Below, piece after piece: positions 31,913 through 38,996 of a stretch of DNA of 64,000 nt. How positions within the stretch are numbered: position 1 is the first letter of the stretch; every line of letters begins with the position of its first letter. The stretch is from an uncultured Paracoccaceae bacterium (GTDB taxonomy: Bacteria > Pseudomonadota > Alphaproteobacteria > Rhodobacterales > Rhodobacteraceae). The DNA lies in contig CANLDA010000002.1 in the NCBI GenBank assembly GCA_947489325.1, forward strand, positions 310,001-374,000, in the 5' to 3' direction. The position numbers were made by a program, and so were the translations under genes. Under the pieces are notes generated by a model. That model was not told where the DNA came from, did no database searches, and was given only the letters and a program-made list of their open reading frames with translations.

Positions 31913-32121
31913 TGGCACAGATCTATAAAACAGTCTCTGACGATGCGGTCGATTTGATTTGCTACCGTCATTATGGCGAACAGGCAGGTGTGGTTGAGCA
32001 AGTTCTCGAAGCCAACCCGCAGCTTCGTGGCAATGTGTATCGCTTACCTGCAGGTGTCGATTTGGTCTTGCCGGATGTCACGGCAAATGCGTCGAAAGGG
32101 GCCGTGAAGCTATGGGATTGA
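31912..32121 (+). CDS. Tail protein X, LysM-like
   Basis: A 69-residue P2 gpX-type protein. The LysM-like fold shows in AVDLICYRHYGEQAGVVEQV, then LEANPQLR and GVDLVLPDV. It is a small baseplate component. It overlaps U and D. Confidence 0.9.
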   Translation: MAQIYKTVSDDAVDLICYRHYGEQAGVVEQVLEANPQLRGNVYRLPAGVDLVLPDVTANASKGAVKLWD

Positions 32122-33134
32122 TTGGGGGCGCAAATAGCCATCCAAAAGTTGTCGTGACGGTTGATGGCGAGCCTGTGAGTGGCGAGTTTCATGAGGCGTT
32201 GAACCAGTTGAAAATCACGGACAAGGAAGGCATTCGTGCGGATAAGGTTGAAGTGACATTTGCCGATGCCCCGCCGCATTTTGCCTCCCCTAGACGTGGG
32301 GCGCTGGTGTCAGTTTCCTTGGGCTATCAGGGGCAGGCGGATGTGTTCGTCGGATCATTTGTGATTGATCGCACCGAATTTGGATGCCTGCCTTACAAGA
32401 TCAAAGTTGTTGGGCATTCGGCTGACCTTCGCGCTGGAATGAAGGGTGCAAAATCGCGCCACTGGGATGATGCATCGGTCAAAGCAATCGTTTCGCAGAT
32501 CGCGGGTGAATATGACCTTGATCTGCGCATATCTGATGCGGTGTCCTCGCATGTCTATGCGTATATTGCGCAGCAAGATGAATCCGATTTGAACTTTATG
32601 GAACGGCTGTCGCGTCGGCACAGCGCGCTGTTTTCAATTAAGAATGGCACGTTGCTATGGTTGGAAAAAGGGGTGGGGAAGTCATCGAATGGTGACAGTA
32701 TTCCGACTGAGTTGATCAAGCGCTCTGCAATTCTTACCGGGTCATGCCGTGTGATCGAGGCGGATGTAGATCGCTTTGCGCGCGTCAAAGCGTACTGGCA
32801 GGATTTTGATGGGGGCAGGCGGCAATCAGTTGTCGTTGATGCACATCCTGACGCCACCGGGGAAACTGAGCTTCGTGAGACCTATAGCAGTGCAGAAGAG
32901 GCGCGTATCGCAGCGGATGCGGCTGTCAAGGAAATGCTGCGCGGATCAATCACCACCTCATGCTCTATCGTTGGGCGTCCGTCGCTGCTGTCGGGTCAGC
33001 CGATTGTCTATTCCGGGGTGCGTCCGGGGGTGGATGGTCGGGAATTTATTCTTGATGAGGTCAGTCATGTGTTTTTGAAGTCTGAAGGCCTCAGAACAAA
33101 TTTTAACGGCAAGCTGAAGCTGCCTGAAGAATGA
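32112..33134 (+). CDS. Baseplate hub protein D (late control D family)
   Basis: A 340-residue P2 gpD-type hub protein linking tube and spike. Characteristic parts are DKEGIRADKVEVTFAD, RDSVD-like RAGMKGAKSRHWDD, and QDESDLNFMERLSRRHSAL near residue 155. Despite its family name it is structural. After it, 33135-33262 holds no convincing gene, only an 11-codon ORF and a possible TTG start for the next protein. Confidence 0.9.
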   Translation: MGLIGGANSHPKVVVTVDGEPVSGEFHEALNQLKITDKEGIRADKVEVTFADAPPHFASPRRGALVSVSLGYQGQADVFVGSFVIDRTEFGCLPYKIKVVGHSADLRAGMKGAKSRHWDDASVKAIVSQIAGEYDLDLRISDAVSSHVYAYIAQQDESDLNFMERLSRRHSALFSIKNGTLLWLEKGVGKSSNGDSIPTELIKRSAILTGSCRVIEADVDRFARVKAYWQDFDGGRRQSVVVDAHPDATGETELRETYSSAEEARIAADAAVKEMLRGSITTSCSIVGRPSLLSGQPIVYSGVRPGVDGREFILDEVSHVFLKSEGLRTNFNGKLKLPEE

Positions 33135-33262
33135 CCGAAAAAGCAGATGCAAGAAGTCGACACTGAATAAATGAGTGCCGATTGAGCGAACCTGTGCAGG
33201 GCGGGCGGCATAACAAAATATCCCTGCGGCAAGAGCAAAGCCAACTTACGAAAGATCACAAA

Positions 33263-33550
33263 ATGAAGCCTATCGAATACTATGTGGCCTTGGCCGCAAG
33301 CATGCTGTTTGTCTTGACCCAGCATAAAGAAAAGACCTGGCTTTCACGTAGCGCGATTGCCGGAAGTTCTGGCGGTATTGGTTATGCGACCGCGCCAGAT
33401 GTTGCGATGATGGTAGGGCGTAGCGAAATCCTCGCAGTCGTCGTGATCACCGCCTTCAGCTACTTCCTGCTTGATGCATGTGGTGCGTTGTTGGCGGATC
33501 GTGAGGCAATCAAGGAAATGGTCAAGCGTCGCCTCGGAGGAAAGACATGA
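33263..33550 (+). CDS. Holin candidate
   Basis: A 95-residue membrane protein with two hydrophobic stretches (YYVALAASMLFVL and ILAVVVITAFSYFLLDACGALL) and a basic C-terminal tail (VKRRLGGKT). It lies directly before the endolysin genes, where holins are found. The ATG at 33263 is chosen; an upstream TTG at 33182 would add 27 residues. Confidence 0.6.
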   Translation: MKPIEYYVALAASMLFVLTQHKEKTWLSRSAIAGSSGGIGYATAPDVAMMVGRSEILAVVVITAFSYFLLDACGALLADREAIKEMVKRRLGGKT

Positions 33551-33687
33551 CCCATACCAAAGCGGCCCTGCGCCGCCAACGTTTTGCGCTGGTTCTTTTG
33601 ATTATTGTGGGGGTGATCTGGGTGGCAATGCCCGTGATGCACCCTGAACCGCGTCCAAGTGCAGAGCAACAGATCCCCGCGCAATAA
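33547..33687 (+). CDS. Small single-TM protein of the lysis block
   Basis: A 46-residue protein with one TM segment (FALVLLIIVGVIWVAMPV) flanked by a basic N-terminus and a short periplasmic tail. It starts in an ATGA overlap with the holin candidate. It may be a second holin or a holin modulator. Confidence 0.6.
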   Translation: MTHTKAALRRQRFALVLLIIVGVIWVAMPVMHPEPRPSAEQQIPAQ

Positions 33688-33711
33688 CGCGCATTCAATC
33701 AGGAGAAAATC

Positions 33712-34266
33712 ATGAAACTTGCAATTGTGGTCGGGCATAACGCCCGAGCGCAGGGCGCGGTGCGTCCTGATACTGGTGAAACCGAATTCGCATGGAATTC
33801 ACGGCTGGCCAAGATGATCGAACAAGAGGCGCGGGATTTTCCCGGTGTTTCTGTTGGTTTGTTTTATCGCACGGCTGGCCTTGGATATGGCCGTGAAATC
33901 AAAAAAGTGTATGGCGAAACAGATCGGTGGCGCGCTGATGCGACCTGTGAGCTGCATTTCAACAGCCATCACAACCCGAACGCCACGGGCACCGAAACCC
34001 TGTCCAGCGGCACGCGTGTGAGCCTGCGTTATGCAGAAGCCTTGCAGGATGAAATGCTGGCCGCGTTGGGCCTGAAAGATCGCGGGGAAAAGATCGTGCG
34101 CAAAGGGCGTGGTTCGGCAAGCCTGATTTCAGGGCGTGCCCCGGCGGCGCTGATCGAGCCGTTCTTTGGCAGTTCCCCCGCAGGGCAGGCCGCAACGGAT
34201 GAGGATCACGAAATGCGTGCATTGGCGCGCGCGATCCTGAAGGCCACGCATTCGGTGTTTGTTTGA
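33712..34266 (+). CDS. Endolysin, N-acetylmuramoyl-L-alanine amidase
   Basis: A 184-residue amidase_3-type enzyme that cleaves the bond between muramic acid and the stem peptide. Zinc ligands are the His in VVGHN (about residue 9), the Glu in TGETEFAWN (about 24) and the His in CELHFNSHHNP (about 81); the catalytic Glu is likely in ALIEPFFG. There is no signal peptide, so a holin is needed for release. AGGAG precedes the ATG. Confidence 0.85.
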   Translation: MKLAIVVGHNARAQGAVRPDTGETEFAWNSRLAKMIEQEARDFPGVSVGLFYRTAGLGYGREIKKVYGETDRWRADATCELHFNSHHNPNATGTETLSSGTRVSLRYAEALQDEMLAALGLKDRGEKIVRKGRGSASLISGRAPAALIEPFFGSSPAGQAATDEDHEMRALARAILKATHSVFV

Positions 34267-34267
34267 T

Positions 34268-34645
34268 ATGGCGTGGCTGTCATTGATCGTGAAATTCCTG
34301 CCTTGGCTGTCCAAGCTGGGCGCTGTGAAGGGCAGGGGCGCGATTGTGTTGGCTGTGGTGGCCGCGTTGGGCGCATCGCATGGCTGGGCCTTCTGGAAAG
34401 GCGGAGATGTGCGTGAGGCTGCGATTGTCGCAGATCAAGCAAAGCAAACCGCCAAAATTAATGCACGCCTGTTTGAGCTTGGTGAACAATTGTCACGCGC
34501 GGCTGCGGAATTGGACGCGGCCCGTGCGGCCAAAAAGATTGTTGAAAGGAGACTGGAAGATGAAGCCCGCAATGATCCCGGCGCTGGCCGTATCGCTCTG
34601 CCTGCTGCAAGCGTGCGGCGACTCGAGTCCCGTTGGGCTGATTGA
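34268..34645 (+). CDS. Inner-membrane spanin (Rz-like)
   Basis: A 125-residue protein with an N-terminal TM (GRGAIVLAVVAALGASHGWAF) and a coiled coil of ELGEQLSRAAAELDAARAAK type reaching into the periplasm. With the o-spanin nested in its 3' end, it would fuse inner and outer membranes at the last step of lysis. The ATG at 34268 follows the endolysin stop closely. Confidence 0.8.
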   Translation: MAWLSLIVKFLPWLSKLGAVKGRGAIVLAVVAALGASHGWAFWKGGDVREAAIVADQAKQTAKINARLFELGEQLSRAAAELDAARAAKKIVERRLEDEARNDPGAGRIALPAASVRRLESRWAD

Positions 34646-34838
34646 GCCACCTAAGCCACCCCCGGCCTTGTTGCGCCCTTGTGCGCATCCGACTGATTTT
34701 TTGCCAGCCGGACCGCTAACGCAGGCGCAAACTGAAATCGTGATGGGGCGTATTGGTGATGAGCTGATTGATTGTCGCCGCAAGCATGGGGCGTTGGTGG
34801 GAGTAGGGCATAAGAAATCTTATGTCAGTGGTCAATAG
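34560..34838 (+). CDS. Outer-membrane spanin lipoprotein (Rz1-like), nested
   Basis: A 92-residue lipoprotein encoded in another frame inside the i-spanin gene and extending past it. The signal peptide ends in the lipobox SLCLLQAC, and the mature part is Pro-rich (EPPKPPPALLRP), as in Rz1. AAAGGAGA lies before the ATG at 34560. Its end overlaps the leftward accessory gene by 7 bases. Confidence 0.8.
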   Translation: MKPAMIPALAVSLCLLQACGDSSPVGLIEPPKPPPALLRPCAHPTDFLPAGPLTQAQTEIVMGRIGDELIDCRRKHGALVGVGHKKSYVSGQ

Positions 34839-35692
34839 GCGCTAATGATCTGGTCGGCCCAATCAATTTGCTTTTCATTTAACATACCTATGCTTTCAAG
34901 CATCTTTGCGTAATCATGAACTTGTCGCAATTTTACAGCTGCACTATGTTTTGAATAGCCAAGTTCTAAAGCTCTATCGAGAACAGGCATCAAAGATTCA
35001 AATTCAAACAAGAAAATATTCAGGTCTCTCTGAAGTCCGAAAATCTTCCCATCTACCTTTTGTGCTTCCTGCTTTACTGCTTCTAGTCCAAGGACTTTTA
35101 TTGCGATGTTGAGTGACATGAATGGAGTGTTGTAGTGAATTTCTAATCGTTTTTCTTCGCTGCCAATTTTGCAATCTATTTCAATTTTTTGCTCTGAATG
35201 AAACCTTTTAAATTGAATGTGATGAAACCCGCATAGATGTCCAATATTTTGAAGATCGAACTTCTCTTTTATAGGCAGATTGTCGCAATAATAGTACAAC
35301 ATTGTTAAGGAGATTAACTCATCACTTAGGTGGCGTTGATAGTCGTGATCGTATAGAAGTTTTCCAATAATCTGATCCATCAAAAGAACTTGCTCTTGTC
35401 GTTCTTGGCGTATCTGGTTTTCTAGAAATTGATCGCGAATCTTCTTAATATTCCAGAATGCTGCTGTGCATGCCAACAAGGCGACGAAGTTTGTCCCAGC
35501 TGTGCTGTAACAGAAATCTACAAGCAACTGATATATTGACGGTTTTTCTGGACTGTCGGGGGCGGCAGAGGTGACCATTTTTGCCAAGGTATTGTTAATT
35601 TGATTTATCAAAAAATATAGGGCTTCTACCATAAGCTCCATCCAGTCAAAATTGTTAATAACAGTTATCAATACAGCGAGATTTATCGGCAT
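34832..35692 (-). CDS. Low-GC accessory membrane protein, candidate exclusion or defence gene
   Basis: A 286-residue protein clearly more AT-rich than its neighbours, in the opposite direction. There are two hydrophobic segments in the N-terminal third (INLAVLITVINNF with LMVEALYFLINQI, and FVALLACTAAFW), then a long basic coiled region (IKKIRDQFLENQIRQERQ) and a large soluble domain. The layout resembles membrane-anchored exclusion or abortive-infection proteins, but no family is recognised. The ATG at 35692 is preferred over the TTG at 35782. Confidence 0.65.
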   Translation of the reverse strand: MPINLAVLITVINNFDWMELMVEALYFLINQINNTLAKMVTSAAPDSPEKPSIYQLLVDFCYSTAGTNFVALLACTAAFWNIKKIRDQFLENQIRQERQEQVLLMDQIIGKLLYDHDYQRHLSDELISLTMLYYYCDNLPIKEKFDLQNIGHLCGFHHIQFKRFHSEQKIEIDCKIGSEEKRLEIHYNTPFMSLNIAIKVLGLEAVKQEAQKVDGKIFGLQRDLNIFLFEFESLMPVLDRALELGYSKHSAAVKLRQVHDYAKMLESIGMLNEKQIDWADQIISAY

Positions 35693-35750
35693 ACTCTTGC
35701 GGAATTTGTCTGTGGTCAAGGCGTTGTGGGTTACGCGGCTTAAGCGAGCA

Positions 35751-35798
35751 ATGAAGTGATCCAAATAGCCTGATCTTCGCAATGAGTGATCACTTCAT
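35751..35798. promoter_or_regulatory. Perfect 11-bp inverted repeat upstream of the accessory gene
   Basis: ATGAAGTGATC (35751-35761) and GATCACTTCAT (35788-35798) are exact arms 26 bases apart, just upstream of the ATG at 35692. They could be an operator pair or form a leader hairpin controlling the low-GC gene. Confidence 0.5.
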
Positions 35799-35846
35799 AT
35801 CGTCCGGTTTACCCCTATCTATAAGGTATAGAAAAGGAGCAATAAC

Positions 35847-36020
35847 ATGGCGCAAGATATTGAAAACGAACTGGAAAAAATCGCACGCAAATTTTGTTTT
35901 GTGAACACATTGAAAACCCAAAATTCTGACGATTTGGATTTTCACGACATCTCGGCGGCAAGCCTGAAGGCGGCGCTGTTGGCGGCGTATGAAGCCGGAA
36001 AAAACGAGGGGGGCGCATAA
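35847..36020 (+). CDS. DUF6900-like small phage protein
   Basis: A 57-residue protein matching the small phage family I recall as DUF6900: IENELEKIARKFCFVNTLKT, then SDDLDFHDISAASLKAAL. AAAGGAG precedes the ATG. The function is unknown. It overlaps the next gene by TAATG. Confidence 0.6.
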   Translation: MAQDIENELEKIARKFCFVNTLKTQNSDDLDFHDISAASLKAALLAAYEAGKNEGGA

Positions 36021-36241
36021 TGAGCGATCAACGTGTGGCGGCGGCCTTGGATATCAATTATGCCTTGGCTTCAGAAACCCTTTTTGACGCAGCAAAGGCT
36101 TGCATGGAGGCGGGTGACATTGCCCGCGCCGGAAACCGCAACGGGGCCATTGGGTGCGCCATAGACGTCAAGCGCCGCCTAGAGGCCGCGTTAGCCTTGG
36201 TCAGTGCCTGCGAAGCACTGCACCAGAATTTGCCGCAATAA
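36020..36241 (+). CDS. Small helical phage protein
   Basis: A 73-residue, Ala-rich helical protein (VAAALDINYALASETLFDAA, then GAIGCAIDVKRRLEAALAL) coupled to the DUF6900-like gene. No family is recognised. A GC-rich hairpin follows. Confidence 0.55.
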   Translation: MSDQRVAAALDINYALASETLFDAAKACMEAGDIARAGNRNGAIGCAIDVKRRLEAALALVSACEALHQNLPQ

Positions 36242-36255
36242 AGAAAAACGACATT

Positions 36256-36274
36256 CCCCCGCCATGTGCGGGGG
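36256..36274 (+). other. GC-rich hairpin
   Basis: CCCCCGC and GCGGGGG form a perfect 7-bp stem with a 5-base loop. No T-run follows; it may end or stabilise the mRNA of the two small genes. Confidence 0.45.
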
Positions 36275-36349
36275 TGTCCGGTGTCTCACCACCGAACACC
36301 ACGCAGCCATACGTTCAAAGGGGCTGCGCCGACATGCCCACAACAGAAT

Positions 36350-36381
36350 GTCGCCCGCGACTCACGCGTGAGTAAGGCGAC
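36350..36381. promoter_or_regulatory. Nested palindrome before the adenine methylase
   Basis: The 14-bp palindrome ACTCACGCGTGAGT (36360-36373) sits inside GTCGCC (36350) and GGCGAC (36376-36381). It ends 18 bases before the methylase ATG. It is either a strong leader hairpin covering the ribosome site region or an operator. ACGCGT and GACTC-type sites are present, but no GATC. Confidence 0.5.
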
Positions 36382-36399
36382 GCTATTCTGGAAACAACT

Positions 36400-37215
36400 A
36401 TGACGACAATGGAAAAAGTGCGGCCTGCCGCACCCGTCGCCCCGTGGCTCGGTGGCAAAAAGGCACTTCACAAGACACTGATTGAGCGGATTGAGCGTAT
36501 CCCGCATGTCTCATACATAGAACCATTCGTGGGGATGGGTGGCGTGTTTTTACGTCGATCATGGAAGCCAAAACTTGAAGTTGCCAACGACTTGAATGGC
36601 GAAATCGTGAACCTGTTTCGTATTTTGCAACGCCACTATCCGCAGCTGATGGAAGTGATGCGGTTTCAACTGGCATCGCGCCGTGAATTTGAGCGGCTGC
36701 GCCACATCGACCCCGCTTCCCTGACAGACCTGGAGCGCGCAGCGCGGTTTCTATATCTGCAAAGATTGGCCTTTGGTGGCAAGCTGGGCGGTGTGTTTGG
36801 TGTGGCGACAGAACGCGGTGCGCGGTTTAGCCTGTCCCGGCTTGAACCCATCCTAGATGCAGCACATGAACGTTTGGATGGTGTTGTGTTTGAGGAACTG
36901 GATTGGTCAGACCTGATCCGGCGATACGATTCCGCAGGTGCGTTGTTCTATCTTGATCCGCCGTATTTCGGCGGGGAGAACGATTACGGTAAGGGGATGT
37001 TTGATCGTGACCAGTTTGCCAAGATGGCCGATCAGCTGGCCACGATCAATGGCACCTTTATTATGTCCATCAATGACACGCCTGAGATTCGCGAAACCTT
37101 TGCGGATTTTCATTTTGACGAAGTGCGCCTAACTTACACTGTGTCAAAGGATGCAGCCAAAAAGGTGGGCGAGTTGATCGTGTCAAATCGGGAAGTGGTG
37201 GCAGGATTGTTGTAG
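36400..37215 (+). CDS. D12-class DNA adenine methyltransferase
   Basis: A 271-residue enzyme of the Dam/M.DpnM type. Motif X/I is VAPWLGGKK, then the SYIEPFVGMGGVFL segment, and the catalytic motif IV DPPY is at about residue 188. It transfers a methyl group to N6 of adenine, by family most often in short palindromes such as GATC. It probably marks phage DNA against restriction or affects gene timing. It lies alone between accessory genes; no nuclease partner is seen. Confidence 0.88.
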   Translation: MTTMEKVRPAAPVAPWLGGKKALHKTLIERIERIPHVSYIEPFVGMGGVFLRRSWKPKLEVANDLNGEIVNLFRILQRHYPQLMEVMRFQLASRREFERLRHIDPASLTDLERAARFLYLQRLAFGGKLGGVFGVATERGARFSLSRLEPILDAAHERLDGVVFEELDWSDLIRRYDSAGALFYLDPPYFGGENDYGKGMFDRDQFAKMADQLATINGTFIMSINDTPEIRETFADFHFDEVRLTYTVSKDAAKKVGELIVSNREVVAGLL

Positions 37216-37227
37216 TGGAAGATTGGG

Positions 37228-37308
37228 TTACCACCTAAACCCCCAATAAGCCCCGGCAAGGATGGCCAATGTCAGGCCGATAACTATCCAGCTTTGTTTT
37301 TTGGTCAT
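37228..37308 (-). CDS. 26-residue single-TM peptide
   Basis: MTKKQSW is followed by a TM stretch (IVIGLTLAILAGAYWGF) and RW. It starts in an ATGA overlap with the small HTH-like gene. It is too short for standard gene calling, but the coupling supports translation. It is similar in length and plan to the peptide at 37588. Confidence 0.55.
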   Translation of the reverse strand: MTKKQSWIVIGLTLAILAGAYWGFRW

Positions 37309-37526
37309 AGTGTTTCCTCTTCGTTGTGGCCCCACGCAGGAAGGCCAGCGGCGACGGCTGACATAGCTAGGGCGAAGGTTTCTTTTACTTCGACTGTGTC
37401 GCCCTTATTTGCGCTGGCCAGCATTGCCTGCGCAGTGTTGCGGTGAACTCCGATCTTTTGGACGATTTCGGAGGCTTTTGAAATTCCAACCACATCCATC
37501 CATTTCAAAAAATCTTGAGAATCCAT
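37305..37526 (-). CDS. Small HTH-like protein
   Basis: A 73-residue protein with a probable helix-turn-helix (ISKASEIVQKIGVHRNTAQA at about residues 15-34), like the small early regulator at 507. It is flanked by two 26-residue membrane peptides under one leftward promoter. It may bind the twin operators at 37730-37779; this is inferred. Confidence 0.6.
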   Translation of the reverse strand: MDSQDFLKWMDVVGISKASEIVQKIGVHRNTAQAMLASANKGDTVEVKETFALAMSAVAAGLPAWGHNEEETL

Positions 37527-37587
37527 TGCAAACTTCCTATATTGGGGTGGAAAGCCGCCCCCCGTTTTGCGGGGAGCGACCTCTCTC

Positions 37588-37668
37588 TTACCAGTGGTGC
37601 CAGACGTTGGTAGCGATTAGCGCCAAGGTGGTTAGAGAGATCAGGATTTGAAGGTGAATGAGTTTCAT
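37588..37668 (-). CDS. 26-residue single-TM peptide
   Basis: MKLIHLQ is followed by a TM stretch (ILISLTTLALIATNV) and the aromatic tail WHHW. A good AAAGGAAA site precedes the ATG. It is first in the leftward mini-operon. The short, hydrophobic design with an aromatic end resembles membrane-active toxins, but such a role is only a hypothesis. Confidence 0.55.
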   Translation of the reverse strand: MKLIHLQILISLTTLALIATNVWHHW

Positions 37669-37691
37669 CTTCGTTTCCTTTCTTCCTGTGC

Positions 37692-37712
37692 GGGGCAGGA
37701 CCATCCTGCCCC
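37692..37712 (-). other. Leader hairpin of the mini-operon
   Basis: GGGGCAGG and CCTGCCCC pair perfectly across 5 bases in the 5' leader, about 24 bases before the first peptide ATG. It may control mRNA stability or translation. Confidence 0.45.
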
Positions 37713-37726
37713 CTCTGCACTCTTAC

Positions 37727-37779
37727 AATATGCACAAAAAAGTGCATAAGCGCAAGTATAAATGCACAAAAATGTGCGT
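37727..37779 (-). promoter_or_regulatory. Leftward promoter with twin operators
   Basis: Minus-strand -35 TTGCGC (37750-37755), a 17-base spacer, and -10 CATATT (37727-37732). The operator ATGCAC-N6-GTGCAT (37730-37747) covers the -10 and spacer, and a near-copy, ATGCAC-N6-GTGCGT (37762-37779), lies upstream, centres 32 bases apart. This is strong evidence for tight repression. Confidence 0.65.
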
Positions 37780-37814
37780 TTATATTAGGTTTGAATGGGC
37801 ATCCCGCAATCCTT

Positions 37815-38033
37815 TCACTGTGCTTGCGTAGGGAATGGATTGAAGGCGTTCTGAACGGTCTCGAATTCATCCTCCCAATCCACTTCAAGATTGTCGGCAG
37901 CTTCTTTTGCTACGCCATGCTTTACAGCCGCCGCGCAGGCCCAGACCATCAACACCATCGCATCATCTGATTTGGCATGCTCAATGACGTTTAGTGCCTG
38001 TGTCACTTGTTCTGGTGTGGGGTGATCTGCCAT
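37815..38033 (-). CDS. Small acidic phage protein
   Basis: A 72-residue protein with helices VTQALNVIEHAKSDDAMVLM and VDWEDEFETVQNAF. The ATG at 38033 overlaps the stop of the upstream ASCH-like gene (TGATG). No family is recognised. Confidence 0.55.
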   Translation of the reverse strand: MADHPTPEQVTQALNVIEHAKSDDAMVLMVWACAAAVKHGVAKEAADNLEVDWEDEFETVQNAFNPFPTQAQ

Positions 38034-38392
38034 CACACGTCCTCTTTGTCTTGTTTCAGATACCGAAATTCAATTCGGTTCACGGGCTTGGTTTCGGCGC
38101 ATTTGTAGTGGGTGGTCATCATTGAAACGAAATCAGCGGGGGCGAATTCCGGGAAGCCTTCGCGTTCGCAATCGTCTTGCGTGATGTGGTTCAAAGGTTC
38201 TGCGCGCACGCTGACAACCTCGATCAGGGCAAGGCGCTTGACCTTTTCACCGCGTCTCAGGCCCATCGCTTTTTCAACGGCCCAGAGCCTGTCACCGGGT
38301 TTCAGAAACCACCAACCAAAGCGGCGGGTCACGTCCTTTGTGCGGTCGTTTACCTGTTGCGTCGTCAGGGCAAAGCTCATGTTTCGTGGCAT
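38033..38392 (-). CDS. ASCH-domain-like phage protein
   Basis: A 119-residue protein resembling small phage ASCH proteins: MSFALTTQQVNDRTKDVTRR, then GDRLWAVEKAMG and the beta strand LALIEVVSVRAEPL. ASCH domains are thought to bind RNA or modified nucleotides. It overlaps both neighbours in the leftward operon. Confidence 0.65.
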   Translation of the reverse strand: MPRNMSFALTTQQVNDRTKDVTRRFGWWFLKPGDRLWAVEKAMGLRRGEKVKRLALIEVVSVRAEPLNHITQDDCEREGFPEFAPADFVSMMTTHYKCAETKPVNRIEFRYLKQDKEDV

Positions 38393-38901
38393 TCAATCAC
38401 CTCGTCTTTGTCCGCAATAAACGCAAAGCCGCTTTCACGGAAAAACTCTTCCTGTTCTTCCCATTCCATGGAATTTAGCCGTTTGACGAGTGAGGCTTCG
38501 CCTGCGATGACCTCAATAGGTTCGCAATATGGGCCATCATAGATCATGAGAAGATCAGCTGTTGGATCGAAGTTTTCGCTAAACGTATGAATTGCGGCTT
38601 TTTTCACATCATCTTCGCTGTTGAAGCGCTGAGTGCTCATGCCAATTTCCCAAAGCGCGTCGCCGTCTTTTTTGCAGAGGTATGCACATTCTTTTTCGGA
38701 AACTAACTTGCGCGATAGTTTAATTGACTCTGGGTGTAGCCTTGCATCTTCGCTTGAGTAACGGGTGCCCTTTCCGTTTTTTCGTCCCTTTAGTTTGACG
38801 CTCAGTTCCCCATAATAGTGTTCGCCGCCAATGGAGAAACGAAAATGAGTAATCTCAAGGTGCACAAGCCATGGTCCGGGGAGGGTGGATAGGTCGGTCA
38901 T
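38377..38901 (-). CDS. Phage hypothetical protein
   Basis: A 174-residue protein with a beta-rich first half (WLVHLEITHFRFSIGGEHYY) and an acidic C-terminal half (EWEEQEEFFRESGFAFIADK). No family is recognised. It is coupled to both the 32-residue ORF upstream and the ASCH-like gene downstream. Confidence 0.55.
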   Translation of the reverse strand: MTDLSTLPGPWLVHLEITHFRFSIGGEHYYGELSVKLKGRKNGKGTRYSSEDARLHPESIKLSRKLVSEKECAYLCKKDGDALWEIGMSTQRFNSEDDVKKAAIHTFSENFDPTADLLMIYDGPYCEPIEVIAGEASLVKRLNSMEWEEQEEFFRESGFAFIADKDEVIECHET

Positions 38902-38996
38902 AACAACAACTTCCCCGATGCCATTTTCTCACCATCAGGTGTACGCAAGTCGATCACCTCTTTTTTCCAATTGCGCTGCCTAAGCTGGATGATCAT
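38898..38996 (-). CDS. 32-residue phage peptide
   Basis: An ORF that exactly bridges DUF5131 and the 174-residue gene with ATGA overlaps at both ends. The sequence is basic (IIQLRQRNWKKEVIDLRT) with two possible beta strands. Tight coupling suggests it is real. Confidence 0.45.
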   Translation of the reverse strand: MIIQLRQRNWKKEVIDLRTPDGEKMASGKLLL

